From Aquificota bacterium (GTDB lineage Bacteria > Thermosulfidibacterota > Thermosulfidibacteria > Thermosulfidibacterales > B14-G1): DNA of 44,227 nucleotides. How positions within the stretch are numbered: position 1 is the first letter of the stretch; every line of letters starts with the position of its first letter. Positions 36,169 through 44,227 of the stretch are shown here, piece after piece. The notes beneath the pieces were generated by a model. That model saw only the letters and a list, made by a program, of their open reading frames with translations, had not been told where the DNA came from and did no database searches. The position numbers and the translations under genes were made by a program. Where the stretch lies: assembly GCA_015486015.1 (NCBI GenBank), contig WFSL01000013.1, positions 1-44,227 of the forward strand, given 5' to 3'.

Positions 36169-38951
36169 CCCTCAAGTACCTCCACGCACCTCCTACAAAT
36201 GAAGGGGTACCGAGGGTCCTCTCCCACTGTAGGAGAATAGATCCAACAGCGTTGGCACTTCTTTCCCTCGGCTGGCTCTACATTGATAGAGAGATAGGGG
36301 ATCTCTTCGGCCTTCACCTTGCCTTCCCCCTCATGGGTGAGATCTACCTGCGAGACGATGAAGAACTCACGGAGGGTCCAGGAATCAAAGGTTTCCAGGA
36401 AGTCCAATTTGCCTGCCGGGAAATAAAGGGTTACCTTTGCATCGAACGGGTGGCCTATGATCCCCCTCCTTCTCGCCTCCTCCAGGGCCTTTGTCACCTC
36501 CTTTCGTACCTCCAAGAGGGTTTCCCAGGCATGGAATCTCTCTTGGGCCATATACACGCCACTTTGGGGACTTGGAAAGGCAGTGAGATGTACCGAGTCA
36601 GGGTCACCATTGAGCCTGGGTAGGTGCCCCCATGCCTCCTCTGCGGTGAATGCGAGGATGGGGGCCAAGAGACGCAACAGGGCATGTGCTAACTGGTAAA
36701 GGGCGGTTTGGGCCGAGCGTCGCTCCTTAGATGTCCTTCCATGTACATAAAGTCTCTCCTTCACCACATCCAGATATATTGAAGAGAGATCCACAGTGCA
36801 GAAGGCGTGGAGGGTGTGATGCACTTTGTGAAACTGAAAGGCGTCATACGCCCCTCTCACCTTCTGGACAATGCCTTGAAAGCGCTCCAAGATCCACAGG
36901 TCCATCTCCATCATCTCCTTGAGTTCCAAAGCATCCGTGGTAGGATCAAAATCGCTTAGATTGCCCAGAAGGAATCGGATGGTGTTCCTTATCTTCCTGT
37001 AAGTATCTACCAGTCCCCTCAGGATGGCCTCGGAAATTCTGATGTCTTCGGTGTAGTCCTCTGCTGCGACCCATAGGCGGAGTATATCTGCACCGTACTT
37101 GTCAATCACATCCTGGGGTGCGATCACATTTCCCATGGATTTGGACATCTTCTTCCCTTCCCCATCCACAACGAACCCATGGGTAAGAACCGTTTGGAAT
37201 GGGGCTCTATCCCTGGTGGCTACAGCCTCTATAAGGGAGCTTTGGAACCAACCCCTATGCTGATCAGAGCCCTCTAAGTACATCTGGGAAGGCCAGTCCA
37301 GTTCATCCCTCTCTTCTAATACGGCCGCATGGCTGCTTCCTGAGTCGAACCACACATCCAGGATGTCCTCTACCTTCCTGAATCTGCGTCCGCCGCAATG
37401 GGGGCAAGAAAAGCCTTTCGGGATAAAGCGTTCAATCGGGTACCTAAACCAGGCGTCAGCCCCTTCAGCCTCCACCAGCTCCACTACCCTTTGAAAGACT
37501 TCCGGGGGGGCTATTGTGTGCCCACAGTCGTTGCAGACGAGCACCGTGATCGGTACACCCCATGCCCTCTGACGTGAGATGCACCAGTCTGGCCTCTGAC
37601 TTACCATATCCCTTATCCGATGCTTTCCCCAAGAGGGGACCCACGTGACCCTCTCAATCTCCTCTATGCATCTTTTTCTTAAATCGTTGCCCTCCATGGA
37701 AATGAACCACTGGGGTGTGGCCCTGAATATCACAGGCTCCTTGCACCGCCAGCAGTGGGGATAGGAATGGGTGACAGGTTCCTCCAGGAGAAGGAGGCCC
37801 CTCTCCCTTAAGAGGTCTATCACCATGGGGTTGGCATCCCACACTAAGACCCCTTGAAAATACCTCACTGTGTTGTCAAAGGTTCCGTCATCCTGGACTG
37901 GATTATACACATCCAGGCCATAGGCCAACCCAGACTCATAGTCCTCTTGTCCATGTCCAGGGGCCGTATGAACGCACCCCGTGCCCTGGACAAGAGTGAC
38001 ATAGTCTGCCAAAATGATGACTGAGTCTCTTTCTTCGAAGGGATGGAGACACTTCAGACCTTCCATATCCCTCCCCTTTGCCCTCCCGATGATCTTGTAA
38101 GATGTGGCCCCTACCTTCTCAGCTACCTCCTCCAATAACCCCTCGGCCAACACCCAGACCTCTCCCTTCACATCAACGGCTACATAGTCGAAGTCGGGAT
38201 GAAGCGCTATGGCCAGGTTAGCTGGGAGGGTCCAGGGAGTGGTGGTCCAGATGATCACATAAACCCTTTTGTCTCTCACCTTGGGAAAGACTTTGGAGAA
38301 GTCATCTTTTGCCGGAAACTTCACATAAATAGAGGGGGAAGTATGGTCACCATATTCTACCTCTGCCTCGGCCAATGCGGTGTGGCAACTGATGCACCAA
38401 TAGACGGGCTTTTTCCCTTGATATACCAGCCCCTTCTCAAAGAACCTCCCGAGTTCCCTCACGATTACTGCCTCGTAGTGGTAATCCATAGTGATGTAGG
38501 GGTGTTCCCAGTCTCCAAAGACCCCCAATCGTTTAAACTCCTCCCTTTGGATCCTCAGATACTTCTCAGCATAAGTACGACAGACCTTCCTGATCTGATC
38601 CTTCGTCATCTCTTTTTTTCTGTTGCCCAACTCCTTCTCCACCTGGTGCTCTATAGGCAGACCGTGGCAGTCCCAACCCGGTACATACGGTACGTCATAG
38701 CCTTCCATGAATTTGGACTTGTTGATAAAGTCCTTTAGGATTTTGTTGAGAGCATGGCCGATATGGATGTGCCCATTGGCATATGGGGGACCATCATGGA
38801 GGATATACCTCTGGGCCCCCTTTCGAGCCTCCCGAATGCGCTTGTAGATGTTCATCTTCTCCCACTTCTCCATAAGCTCAGGCTCTCTCTTGCTTAACTG
38901 GGCCTTCATAGGGAACTCTGTTCTGGGGAGATTGAGGCTTTCCTTATACAT
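36165..38951 (-). CDS. ileS: Isoleucine--tRNA ligase
   Basis: This 928-residue class I synthetase has PPYANGHIHIGHALNKILKDF (HIGH variant), GWDCHGLPIEHQVEKELG, the CP1 editing domain in the first half, and KKMSKSMGN (KMSKS). The zinc-binding C-terminus is CQRCW...CRRC, and a second Cys pair (CPHCGG) lies before LDVWFDSGSSH. The architecture is the bacterial IleS type and length is normal. A preceding sigma70-like promoter is at 39014-38985. No T-box leader was found. Confidence 0.97.
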   Translation of the reverse strand: MYKESLNLPRTEFPMKAQLSKREPELMEKWEKMNIYKRIREARKGAQRYILHDGPPYANGHIHIGHALNKILKDFINKSKFMEGYDVPYVPGWDCHGLPIEHQVEKELGNRKKEMTKDQIRKVCRTYAEKYLRIQREEFKRLGVFGDWEHPYITMDYHYEAVIVRELGRFFEKGLVYQGKKPVYWCISCHTALAEAEVEYGDHTSPSIYVKFPAKDDFSKVFPKVRDKRVYVIIWTTTPWTLPANLAIALHPDFDYVAVDVKGEVWVLAEGLLEEVAEKVGATSYKIIGRAKGRDMEGLKCLHPFEERDSVIILADYVTLVQGTGCVHTAPGHGQEDYESGLAYGLDVYNPVQDDGTFDNTVRYFQGVLVWDANPMVIDLLRERGLLLLEEPVTHSYPHCWRCKEPVIFRATPQWFISMEGNDLRKRCIEEIERVTWVPSWGKHRIRDMVSQRPDWCISRQRAWGVPITVLVCNDCGHTIAPPEVFQRVVELVEAEGADAWFRYPIERFIPKGFSCPHCGGRRFRKVEDILDVWFDSGSSHAAVLEERDELDWPSQMYLEGSDQHRGWFQSSLIEAVATRDRAPFQTVLTHGFVVDGEGKKMSKSMGNVIAPQDVIDKYGADILRLWVAAEDYTEDIRISEAILRGLVDTYRKIRNTIRFLLGNLSDFDPTTDALELKEMMEMDLWILERFQGIVQKVRGAYDAFQFHKVHHTLHAFCTVDLSSIYLDVVKERLYVHGRTSKERRSAQTALYQLAHALLRLLAPILAFTAEEAWGHLPRLNGDPDSVHLTAFPSPQSGVYMAQERFHAWETLLEVRKEVTKALEEARRRGIIGHPFDAKVTLYFPAGKLDFLETFDSWTLREFFIVSQVDLTHEGEGKVKAEEIPYLSINVEPAEGKKCQRCWIYSPTVGEDPRYPFICRRCVEVLEG

Positions 38952-38984
38952 TCTCTCTCCTCCTCCAGCTTTAGAGACAGGGGA

Positions 38985-39014
38985 AAGGTAGCACTGGTCT
39001 CAAAACCCTGTCAA
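38985..39014 (-). promoter_or_regulatory. Candidate ileS promoter
   Basis: On the minus strand a perfect TTGACA (39014-39009) is followed after 18 bases by TACCTT (38990-38985), a weak -10. It lies about 40 bases before the ileS ATG and diverges from pyrE. Confidence 0.48.
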
Positions 39015-39106
39015 TAAGGGCAATTAGGAAAGAGTGGGAAGGGCTCTTGCTTTTTCACCCTTCTTTGGCGAGACTTTCAGCGTTCAGATTAGGTGGGGTA
39101 AGGGGT

Positions 39107-39679
39107 ATGGCTGAGGGTAATAGAGAGAAACTTATGGACCTCTTGGTGGAGAGGTCTTTCCATTACGATCCCTCATGCCCCTTCAAATTGAGAAGCGGTA
39201 AGATGAGCGATGTTTATATAGACGCGAAAGCGGTTACCCTCACGGCTGAGGGGATGTCCTTAGTGGGTGAGACAATATGGGAAAAGATTGCCACGCTGAA
39301 TGCCCAGGCTATTGGGGGCCTTACCCTGGGGGCTGATCCTATCGCCTATGCTACGGCCATGTACGCTGCACTTACAGGCAAGGGGTGGTTGGATGTCTTT
39401 ATTGTGCGTAAGGAGGTCAAGGCCCATGGTACAGGCAAGGGGATAGAGGGGCCGGTGGTATCAGGGAAGAGGGTGATAGTTGTAGATGATGTGGTTACTA
39501 CGGGGGGGGCTACTCTTATGGCCATTGAACAGGTGCAAGCAGTGGGGATGGAGATCTTAAAGGTGGTGCCTTTAGTGGACCGCCAAGAGGGTGGGCGAGA
39601 GGCTATAGAGGCTTTGGGTTTGAGGTACGATCCCGTATTTACCAAGCAGGAACTGCTGAACAGGTATATCGGAAGGTGA
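39107..39679 (+). CDS. pyrE: Orotate phosphoribosyltransferase
   Basis: This 190-residue enzyme joins orotate to PRPP in UMP synthesis. The PRPP loop is VIVVDDVVTTGGAT, and the flexible catalytic loop is RKEVKAHGTGKGIEG. FKLRSGKMSDVYIDAK at the N-terminus is typical for this branch. ATG 39107 follows GGTGGGGTAAGGGG; the longer frame from 39047 adds an unconserved 20 residues. It stands alone, diverging from ileS. Confidence 0.95.
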   Translation: MAEGNREKLMDLLVERSFHYDPSCPFKLRSGKMSDVYIDAKAVTLTAEGMSLVGETIWEKIATLNAQAIGGLTLGADPIAYATAMYAALTGKGWLDVFIVRKEVKAHGTGKGIEGPVVSGKRVIVVDDVVTTGGATLMAIEQVQAVGMEILKVVPLVDRQEGGREAIEALGLRYDPVFTKQELLNRYIGR

Positions 39680-39763
39680 GCACAGTAGGGCCTTGTTCAG
39701 GATTTCATACGCTGAAGTTAAATCCTTACTGTGGGGTGATCTGTTTCTCTGCCTCGTATTCAC

Positions 39764-41086
39764 TTAGATATTTCTCTGCAATTCTGATCTTGAGAGCACC
39801 TTCCCAGCCAACCTCTCCTCGATGATGCTCTCTGCCAGGACGGTGACATATTCTCCCCTCTTCGCCTGTGGTTCACTGAGGAAGAGAAATGGAATATAGT
39901 TTTCGCTTATGCCTTGAAGGAGCCCCGTCGTTTTGTCTCTTCTCCCTTCTATTAGCACGTTGATGAGCCTTCCTATGTGAGACCTCCTGAATGAAAGCAT
40001 CTTCTCTTGTCTCAGATTCCTGAGGATCTCGTACCTCTCCTCCTTCACCTCAGGCGGTATCTGCCCTTCCATTTGAGCAGCAGGTGTATTGGGCCTGGGG
40101 GAAAATGTGAAGATGTGCATGTAGGAAATGGGCAGGTCCTCCAACAGAGATAGCGTGTTCCTGAAGGCCTTTTCATCCTCCCCTGGGAAACCCACAATCA
40201 CGTCCACTCCTATCCCCAGCCCTTCCCTCCTCCGGGATAGCTCTCTCACTAAGTGTGCGAAGTACTCCCTCGTGTATCGGCGGCCCATAAGGTTGAGGAT
40301 CCTATTATCCCCGCTCTGCATGGGGATGTGGAGGTGAGGGGCAATCCTACCCTCTGAGGAGATGAGGACCTTCAGCCTTGGAGTAAACTCCCGGGGCTCT
40401 ATAGAGGAAAGCCGGATCCTTTCCAGCCCTTCTATCTCCAAGAGGGCCTCTAAGAGGCGGGCCAGATCCCAGTCTCGCCAGCGGTATGCCCCCAAGTGGA
40501 CCCCCGTGAGGATCAGCTCCTTGTAGCCTGATGCTACCAGCTTCTCTGCTTCCTTTATCACCCATAATGGGTGAGCGCTTCTGGCAGGTCCCCTGGCCAT
40601 CCAAACAGTACAATAAGTGCAGCGGTTGTCACATCCGTCCTGGACCTTCAAAAATGCCCGGGAGTAGCCTGGGAAAGAGCGCAGAGGCGTATGTTGGAAT
40701 GCTCGTACGCTTCCGATGGGGCTAACCATGATCCCCGTAGCCTTGCCCCTGAGGGCGTCCTTAACAATGGATGATATCCTTGCCTTTTCAGTGTTCCCTA
40801 TTACCAGGTCCGCACCTGCACTTATAAGCTCCTTGGGGCGTAGCTGGGCCTGGCAGCCAGTAGCTATCACTATCCCCCCTGAAGGCCTCATCTTTGCAGC
40901 TCTCCTCACCATCTGTCTGCCTTTATAGTCGCTGCGGTGTGTCACTGTGCAGGTGTTTACGATGTAGACCTGGGCACCTGGGGCAAAGGGGACAGTCTGG
41001 AAACCTACCCCCTCCAGGGCCTCCCTCATGGCCATGGTCTCAAACTGGTTGAGTTTACAGCCTATGGTAGTGAATGCCACCTTCAC
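39764..41086 (-). CDS. mtaB: tRNA N6-threonylcarbamoyladenosine methylthiotransferase
   Basis: This 440-residue radical-SAM methylthiotransferase thiolates t6A37 in ANN-decoding tRNAs. It has the N-terminal MTTase domain beginning FTTIGCKLNQFE (MtaB-type GCK.NQ.E), the radical-SAM cluster motif CDNRCTYC, HIPMQSGDNRIL.MGRRYTREYF, and a C-terminal TRAM-like domain (about 370-435). GCKLNQ and the lack of MiaB-type signatures favour MtaB over MiaB or RimO. A short 7-bp inverted repeat lies in the gap after pyrE (39681-39733). Confidence 0.92.
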   Translation of the reverse strand: MKVAFTTIGCKLNQFETMAMREALEGVGFQTVPFAPGAQVYIVNTCTVTHRSDYKGRQMVRRAAKMRPSGGIVIATGCQAQLRPKELISAGADLVIGNTEKARISSIVKDALRGKATGIMVSPIGSVRAFQHTPLRSFPGYSRAFLKVQDGCDNRCTYCTVWMARGPARSAHPLWVIKEAEKLVASGYKELILTGVHLGAYRWRDWDLARLLEALLEIEGLERIRLSSIEPREFTPRLKVLISSEGRIAPHLHIPMQSGDNRILNLMGRRYTREYFAHLVRELSRRREGLGIGVDVIVGFPGEDEKAFRNTLSLLEDLPISYMHIFTFSPRPNTPAAQMEGQIPPEVKEERYEILRNLRQEKMLSFRRSHIGRLINVLIEGRRDKTTGLLQGISENYIPFLFLSEPQAKRGEYVTVLAESIIEERLAGKVLSRSELQRNI

Positions 41087-41142
41087 ATTTGAAGGATATA
41101 CGCCGATGCCTCCCAGACAACAACACTTTATTCCTTGAGTTG

Positions 41143-41171
41143 TTGGGTGTCTTCTGGTATTGAGCTAGAAT
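41143..41171 (+). promoter_or_regulatory. Candidate promoter of the DUF302 gene
   Basis: TTGGGT (41143-41148), 17 bases and TAGAAT (41166-41171) precede the ATG at 41195 by 23 bases. AGGAGG (41183-41188) follows as ribosome site. It is a moderate match. Confidence 0.45.
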
Positions 41172-41194
41172 TCAAGGACCAAAGGAGGCGAACG

Positions 41195-41659
41195 ATGGTG
41201 CCGTTCATCGTCGGTTTTTGGGTAGGGCTTATAGTGATGGTCTTTATTGTATGGCAGGTAATGCTAAGGATGATGATCGTGACTGTGAAGAGTAAGCTTC
41301 CTGTAGAAGATGCAATAAGAAGGATTGAGGAAGAGGCGCCGAGGTATGGATGGGGAGTGGCCCATATCTATGATATGGACGAGACCCTTGCCGAGAAGGG
41401 GTACAAGGGGCTAAAGAGGGTTAGGATTGTCTCCTTGTGTAAACCTGAGTACGCTTACAGGATCCTGTCCAGGCAAGAAGACAGGAAGATAGCGGCTGCT
41501 ATGCCTTGTAGGATAGCAATATATGAAGACGACAATGGAGAGAGCTACATCTCCAAGTTCAACATCAAACTTATGGGGAGGATGTTCGGGGGTATTGTGG
41601 GTGATGTAATGGGGGAGGTGGCCAAGGAGGAGGAGGCCATATTGAGAAAGGTGTTGTGA
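41195..41659 (+). CDS. Membrane-anchored DUF302 protein
   Basis: This 154-residue protein has one N-terminal transmembrane segment (about 3-27, FIVGFWVGLIVMVFIVWQV) and a soluble DUF302-like domain. Blocks include VEDAIRRIEEEAPRYGWGV, VRIVSLCKPEYAYRIL and AAAMPCRIAIYEDDNGESYISKFN, matching the DUF302 lysine/cysteine-containing fold. Its function is unknown; DUF302 proteins are often envelope-associated in anaerobes. AGGAGG precedes ATG 41195. It ends 11 bases from the convergent HD-GYP gene. Confidence 0.8.
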   Translation: MVPFIVGFWVGLIVMVFIVWQVMLRMMIVTVKSKLPVEDAIRRIEEEAPRYGWGVAHIYDMDETLAEKGYKGLKRVRIVSLCKPEYAYRILSRQEDRKIAAAMPCRIAIYEDDNGESYISKFNIKLMGRMFGGIVGDVMGEVAKEEEAILRKVL

Positions 41660-41670
41660 GGTATGTCTTC

Positions 41671-43554
41671 TTACCCCTTTTGGTTGTCAAATGCGAACTT
41701 CCCCTTTCTGAATAGCCTGATACATGCGGCCACTACCTGTGGATCGTAGAGGGTGCCGCTGTTTGTCTTTATCTCCTCGAGGGCTGCTTTGAGTCCCAGT
41801 GCAGGCCTATATGGACGGTGAGATGCCATGGCCTCTACTACATCTGCCACGGCAAGGATTCTGGCCCCCAGCAGGATATCCCCGTCAGATAGCCCATGGG
41901 GATATCCAGAGCCATCAAGCCTTTCGTGATGCTGCAGCACCAAATCGGCTATGGGCCATGGAAACTCGATGCACTTGAGGATGTTGTATCCTGCCTTTGG
42001 ATGAGCCTTAAGCATTGCATACTCGGCCTCGGTGAGTTTTCCCGGTTTGCTCAAGATTTCTGCAGGAACAGAGATCTTCCCTATGTCATGGACGAGGCCT
42101 GCCATGTATACCCCTGTCCTCTCCTCCTCTGAGAGGCCCATCTCTTCAGCAATGGCCATGGCGAGCTCCGCTACTCTCTTCTGATGCCCAGCAGTGTAAG
42201 GGTCCCTCTGCTCTACAGCGGTACCAAATGCATGAACGGTTTCCTCTACAGTCTTTTGCCACCTCTTCAGGCTCTCCCTGAGTTCCATCTCCATCTCTTT
42301 GAGGGGGGTGATGTCTATCACGTTTCCCATGACTGCTGGCCTTCCTTGGTACCGGATCCGGGCCGCCATAACCTTGCACCAGAGGGTCCTTTTATCTTTT
42401 GTAAGGCGCCTTATCTCGTACTCGCCAGGTGACCTCTTTCCCTTTGCCTGCCTCGATAGGATGGCTTTGCATTTGCTCTTATCTTGGGGATGAACCAGAA
42501 GGAGATGGTGCTTTCCCAAGAGCTCCTGGGGTTTGTATCCATGCATCTTGGCGAACCGGTTGTTGACGAACACATACTTTCCGCGCTGCAGTATGAATAT
42601 GCCGGTAAGGGAGCTCTCTGTAAGTGCCTTATACTTTTGCTCTGATTCAGTGAGTGCCCTTTCCTCCTGCTCCCGCTTCGCTACTAATGCCTGTATCTCT
42701 GCCAGTCTCCTGACGGCTTCCAGGTCGCGATCACTGTAACCATCTGGGGCATTGGCCAGTGCTATCTCACCCATCACCTGATTTCCCAGAATCGCTGGGA
42801 CAGCCAAGAAACACTTTATGGAAGCCAGATCGGGTTGCCCTTCCAGGAATTCAAGGGCGGAGGGGGTATTGGTAAAAAAACCCTGACGGGTGTTAAGGGT
42901 ATGGCCCAGCAACCCTGAATAGGTTCCATCTTCCCCTAAGGTGATGGTGAACCTCTGCTTGTTGGATAGTCCACAAGCATCTTCTTCCCACAAGTAGCGC
43001 CTTATCTCTTTCCCTGTAGCTGGATCTATGAGGCATAGAATTCCACATGGGCTCTTGGTGAGGGATGCGGCACGTTGAAGTATATCTTTGTAGAGGGTAT
43101 TAGAAGGGATGCCCGGTTTTGCTAAGGCACGGGAGAGTTCCGAGAGGGACTTGCTCACAGCCAGTTCCCAGAAGAGCCTCTCCTCTGCCTTTGCCCGCTC
43201 GCTGATGTCTATTATGGTGCCGGCAATGGCAGGGGCCCCATCGTAGAGGGTTCTCTTACCATATACCTCACAAAAGATGGTCTCCCCGTCTTTTCTCAGA
43301 CCCCGAAAGCTGTGATGCATGTGCTCTATCTCCCCTTGGAGACAGGCCTGGATCCTCGAGCTTACCAACTCCCTGTCATCTGGATGTGTGAGGTCGAGGG
43401 GGCCCAGGTGTGACATGATCTCCTTAGGATCGTAACCGAAGATTCGGGCAAAGGCAGGATTTACGTACAGAAACCTCTCCCCCTGGAAGAGATAGATACC
43501 CACGATGGTACTCTCTGATATGAGGAAGCACTGAACCTCTGGTTTCCTTTTCAC
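41671..43554 (-). CDS. PAS-GAF-PAS-HD-GYP cyclic-di-GMP phosphodiesterase
   Basis: This 627-residue sensor has a PAS domain (about 10-122), a GAF domain (about 137-290), a second PAS (about 300-425) and a C-terminal HD-GYP domain (about 440-620). The catalytic blocks are intact: VHDIGKISVPAEILSKPG, AHPKAGYNIL and HHERLDGSGYPHG. It should degrade c-di-GMP in response to a signal sensed by PAS/GAF. No transmembrane segment is seen, so it is likely cytosolic. It follows comM by 30 bases and may be transcribed with it. Confidence 0.93.
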   Translation of the reverse strand: MKRKPEVQCFLISESTIVGIYLFQGERFLYVNPAFARIFGYDPKEIMSHLGPLDLTHPDDRELVSSRIQACLQGEIEHMHHSFRGLRKDGETIFCEVYGKRTLYDGAPAIAGTIIDISERAKAEERLFWELAVSKSLSELSRALAKPGIPSNTLYKDILQRAASLTKSPCGILCLIDPATGKEIRRYLWEEDACGLSNKQRFTITLGEDGTYSGLLGHTLNTRQGFFTNTPSALEFLEGQPDLASIKCFLAVPAILGNQVMGEIALANAPDGYSDRDLEAVRRLAEIQALVAKREQEERALTESEQKYKALTESSLTGIFILQRGKYVFVNNRFAKMHGYKPQELLGKHHLLLVHPQDKSKCKAILSRQAKGKRSPGEYEIRRLTKDKRTLWCKVMAARIRYQGRPAVMGNVIDITPLKEMEMELRESLKRWQKTVEETVHAFGTAVEQRDPYTAGHQKRVAELAMAIAEEMGLSEEERTGVYMAGLVHDIGKISVPAEILSKPGKLTEAEYAMLKAHPKAGYNILKCIEFPWPIADLVLQHHERLDGSGYPHGLSDGDILLGARILAVADVVEAMASHRPYRPALGLKAALEEIKTNSGTLYDPQVVAACIRLFRKGKFAFDNQKG

Positions 43555-43584
43555 ATTGCTAATCCTTTTTCCCCATCTGAAGGT

Positions 43585-44227
43585 TCACATCCATCTTTCA
43601 CGCCTCTCTAAGCTCCGGTACTGGATGGCCTCTGCAATGTGGGCCGGGGAGATACTCTCTTCACCTGCAAGGTCAGCGATGGTTCTGGCCACCTTCAAGA
43701 TGCGGTGATAGGCCCTGGCAGATAAACCAAAGCCCTTGACAGCCCTTTCTAAGAGGGCATGGGAAGGTCCATTGAGCTTGCAGAAGTCTTTGATTTCCCT
43801 TACACCCATGTGGGCATTGAAATGAAAGCCCAGGTTTGGAAAACGCTTCTCCTGGATCTGCCTTGCCTTCTCTACCCTTGCCCTTATCTCCCTGGATGGT
43901 TCCCCAGGGCGCTCCTTACGCATCTCCTGATACTCCAGTGCAGGCACCTCTATGTAGAGGTCTATTCTATCAAGGAGCGGGCCTGATATCTTGGCCATGT
44001 ATCGGCGGATCTGCTGGGGGGTGCAGTGGCACTCTTTGGTGGGATGGCCCAGATAGCCACATGGACATGGGTTCATGGAGCCTACCAATAGAAAGCGGGC
44101 GGGATAAGTAATGGTGAGGCTGGCCCTGGCAATGGTCACCTGTCCATCTTCTAAGGGCTGTCGAAGCACCTCTAAGACGTTTCTCTTGAATTCGGGCAGC
44201 TCGTCTAAGAATAGCACGCCATTGTGG
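43585..44227 (-). CDS. comM: ComM/YifB-type AAA+ ATPase (partial, C-terminal part)
   Basis: The 3' end of a larger gene; the N-terminal Lon-like and Walker A parts lie beyond the right edge. The visible 213 residues begin at the Walker B region ([13 protein letters not shown]), then [12 protein letters not shown] (sensor 1 area, zinc cysteines CPCG..C.C), [16 protein letters not shown], and the C-terminal Mg-chelatase lid with [20 protein letters not shown]. ComM promotes branch migration in natural transformation and repair in some bacteria. Family call is confident. Confidence 0.93.
   Translation of the reverse strand, partial: HNGVLFLDELPEFKRNVLEVLRQPLEDGQVTIARASLTITYPARFLLVGSMNPCPCGYLGHPTKECHCTPQQIRRYMAKISGPLLDRIDLYIEVPALEYQEMRKERPGEPSREIRARVEKARQIQEKRFPNLGFHFNAHMGVREIKDFCKLNGPSHALLERAVKGFGLSARAYHRILKVARTIADLAGEESISPAHIAEAIQYRSLERRERWM

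Noticed and set aside
38952-39106. T-box leader upstream of ileS.
   Set aside because: No specifier stem-loop or T-box core in the ileS-pyrE spacer; a plain sigma70-like promoter is enough.
39681-39733. Terminator after pyrE: CACAGTA/TACTGTG inverted repeat.
   Set aside because: The arms are 39 bases apart with no T tract; too weak for an intrinsic terminator, at most a distant operator pair.

Overview
The window looks like a compact bacterial chromosome segment from an anaerobe of the Desulfobacterota (former Deltaproteobacteria) or a neighbouring phylum. This is an inference from gene content: a surE-pcm-nlpD-like block, lspA/lgt genes, DUF523, an HD-GYP regulator, a flavoredoxin-like protein, and a J-like protein whose C-terminal half I associate with Deltaproteobacteria. 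Genes are mostly core metabolism and housekeeping, very tightly packed, with repeated ATGA, GTGA and TTGA stop/start overlaps. Arginine is often encoded by AGG/AGA. I see no transposase, integrase, CRISPR array or rRNA.

Layout. 1-6392 (minus strand) is one long polarity group: tRNA-Leu(GAG), tRNA-Pro(GGG), surE, pcm, tRNA-Pro(CGG), a SLOG-family gene, a catalytically degenerate NlpD-like LysM/LytM protein, a UDP-glucose dehydrogenase, yggT, DUF167, mtnA and the start of a ROK kinase. 6419-12935 (plus) is a complete trpL-E-G-D-C-F-B-A operon. It has a sigma70-like promoter, a leader peptide with three consecutive Trp codons, a textbook 1:2 / 2:3 / 3:4 attenuator, and a second terminator-like hairpin before trpE. 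12922-18320 (minus) holds a zinc-ribbon gene, recA, pilT and alaS. 18475-20040 (plus) is a small response regulator, DUF523 and rhomboid cluster.

20091-26661 (plus) is the most interesting stretch. A strong promoter drives an acyl-CoA dehydrogenase, a corrinoid adenosyltransferase (CobO), a B12-dependent acyl-CoA mutase large subunit, two subunits resembling glutaconate CoA-transferase, the mutase B12-binding subunit and the MeaB chaperone. The mutase has Phe99/Gln217 where methylmalonyl-CoA mutase has Tyr/Arg. This is the isobutyryl-CoA mutase signature, so the usual label would probably be wrong. The CoA-transferase-like beta subunit has Thr where GctB has its catalytic Glu54. Together they may form a self-contained module for branched/linear acyl-CoA interconversion coupled to an unassigned CoA-thioester reaction.

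26675-30829 (minus) is rplU-rpmA-(terminator)-obgE-proB-proA. 30871-33358 (plus) is an odd four-gene set: flavoredoxin-like, PIN-like, a J-domain-like protein lacking HPD, and patatin. 33360-39014 (minus) is ileS-lspA-TPR-lgt-plsC, covering lipoprotein maturation and phospholipid synthesis. The end holds pyrE (plus), mtaB (minus), a DUF302 membrane protein (plus), a PAS-GAF-PAS-HD-GYP regulator (minus) and the C-terminal part of comM (minus). No intergenic stretch exceeds about 300 bases. All calls are by eye from translated sequence and remembered family motifs; no database search was run.
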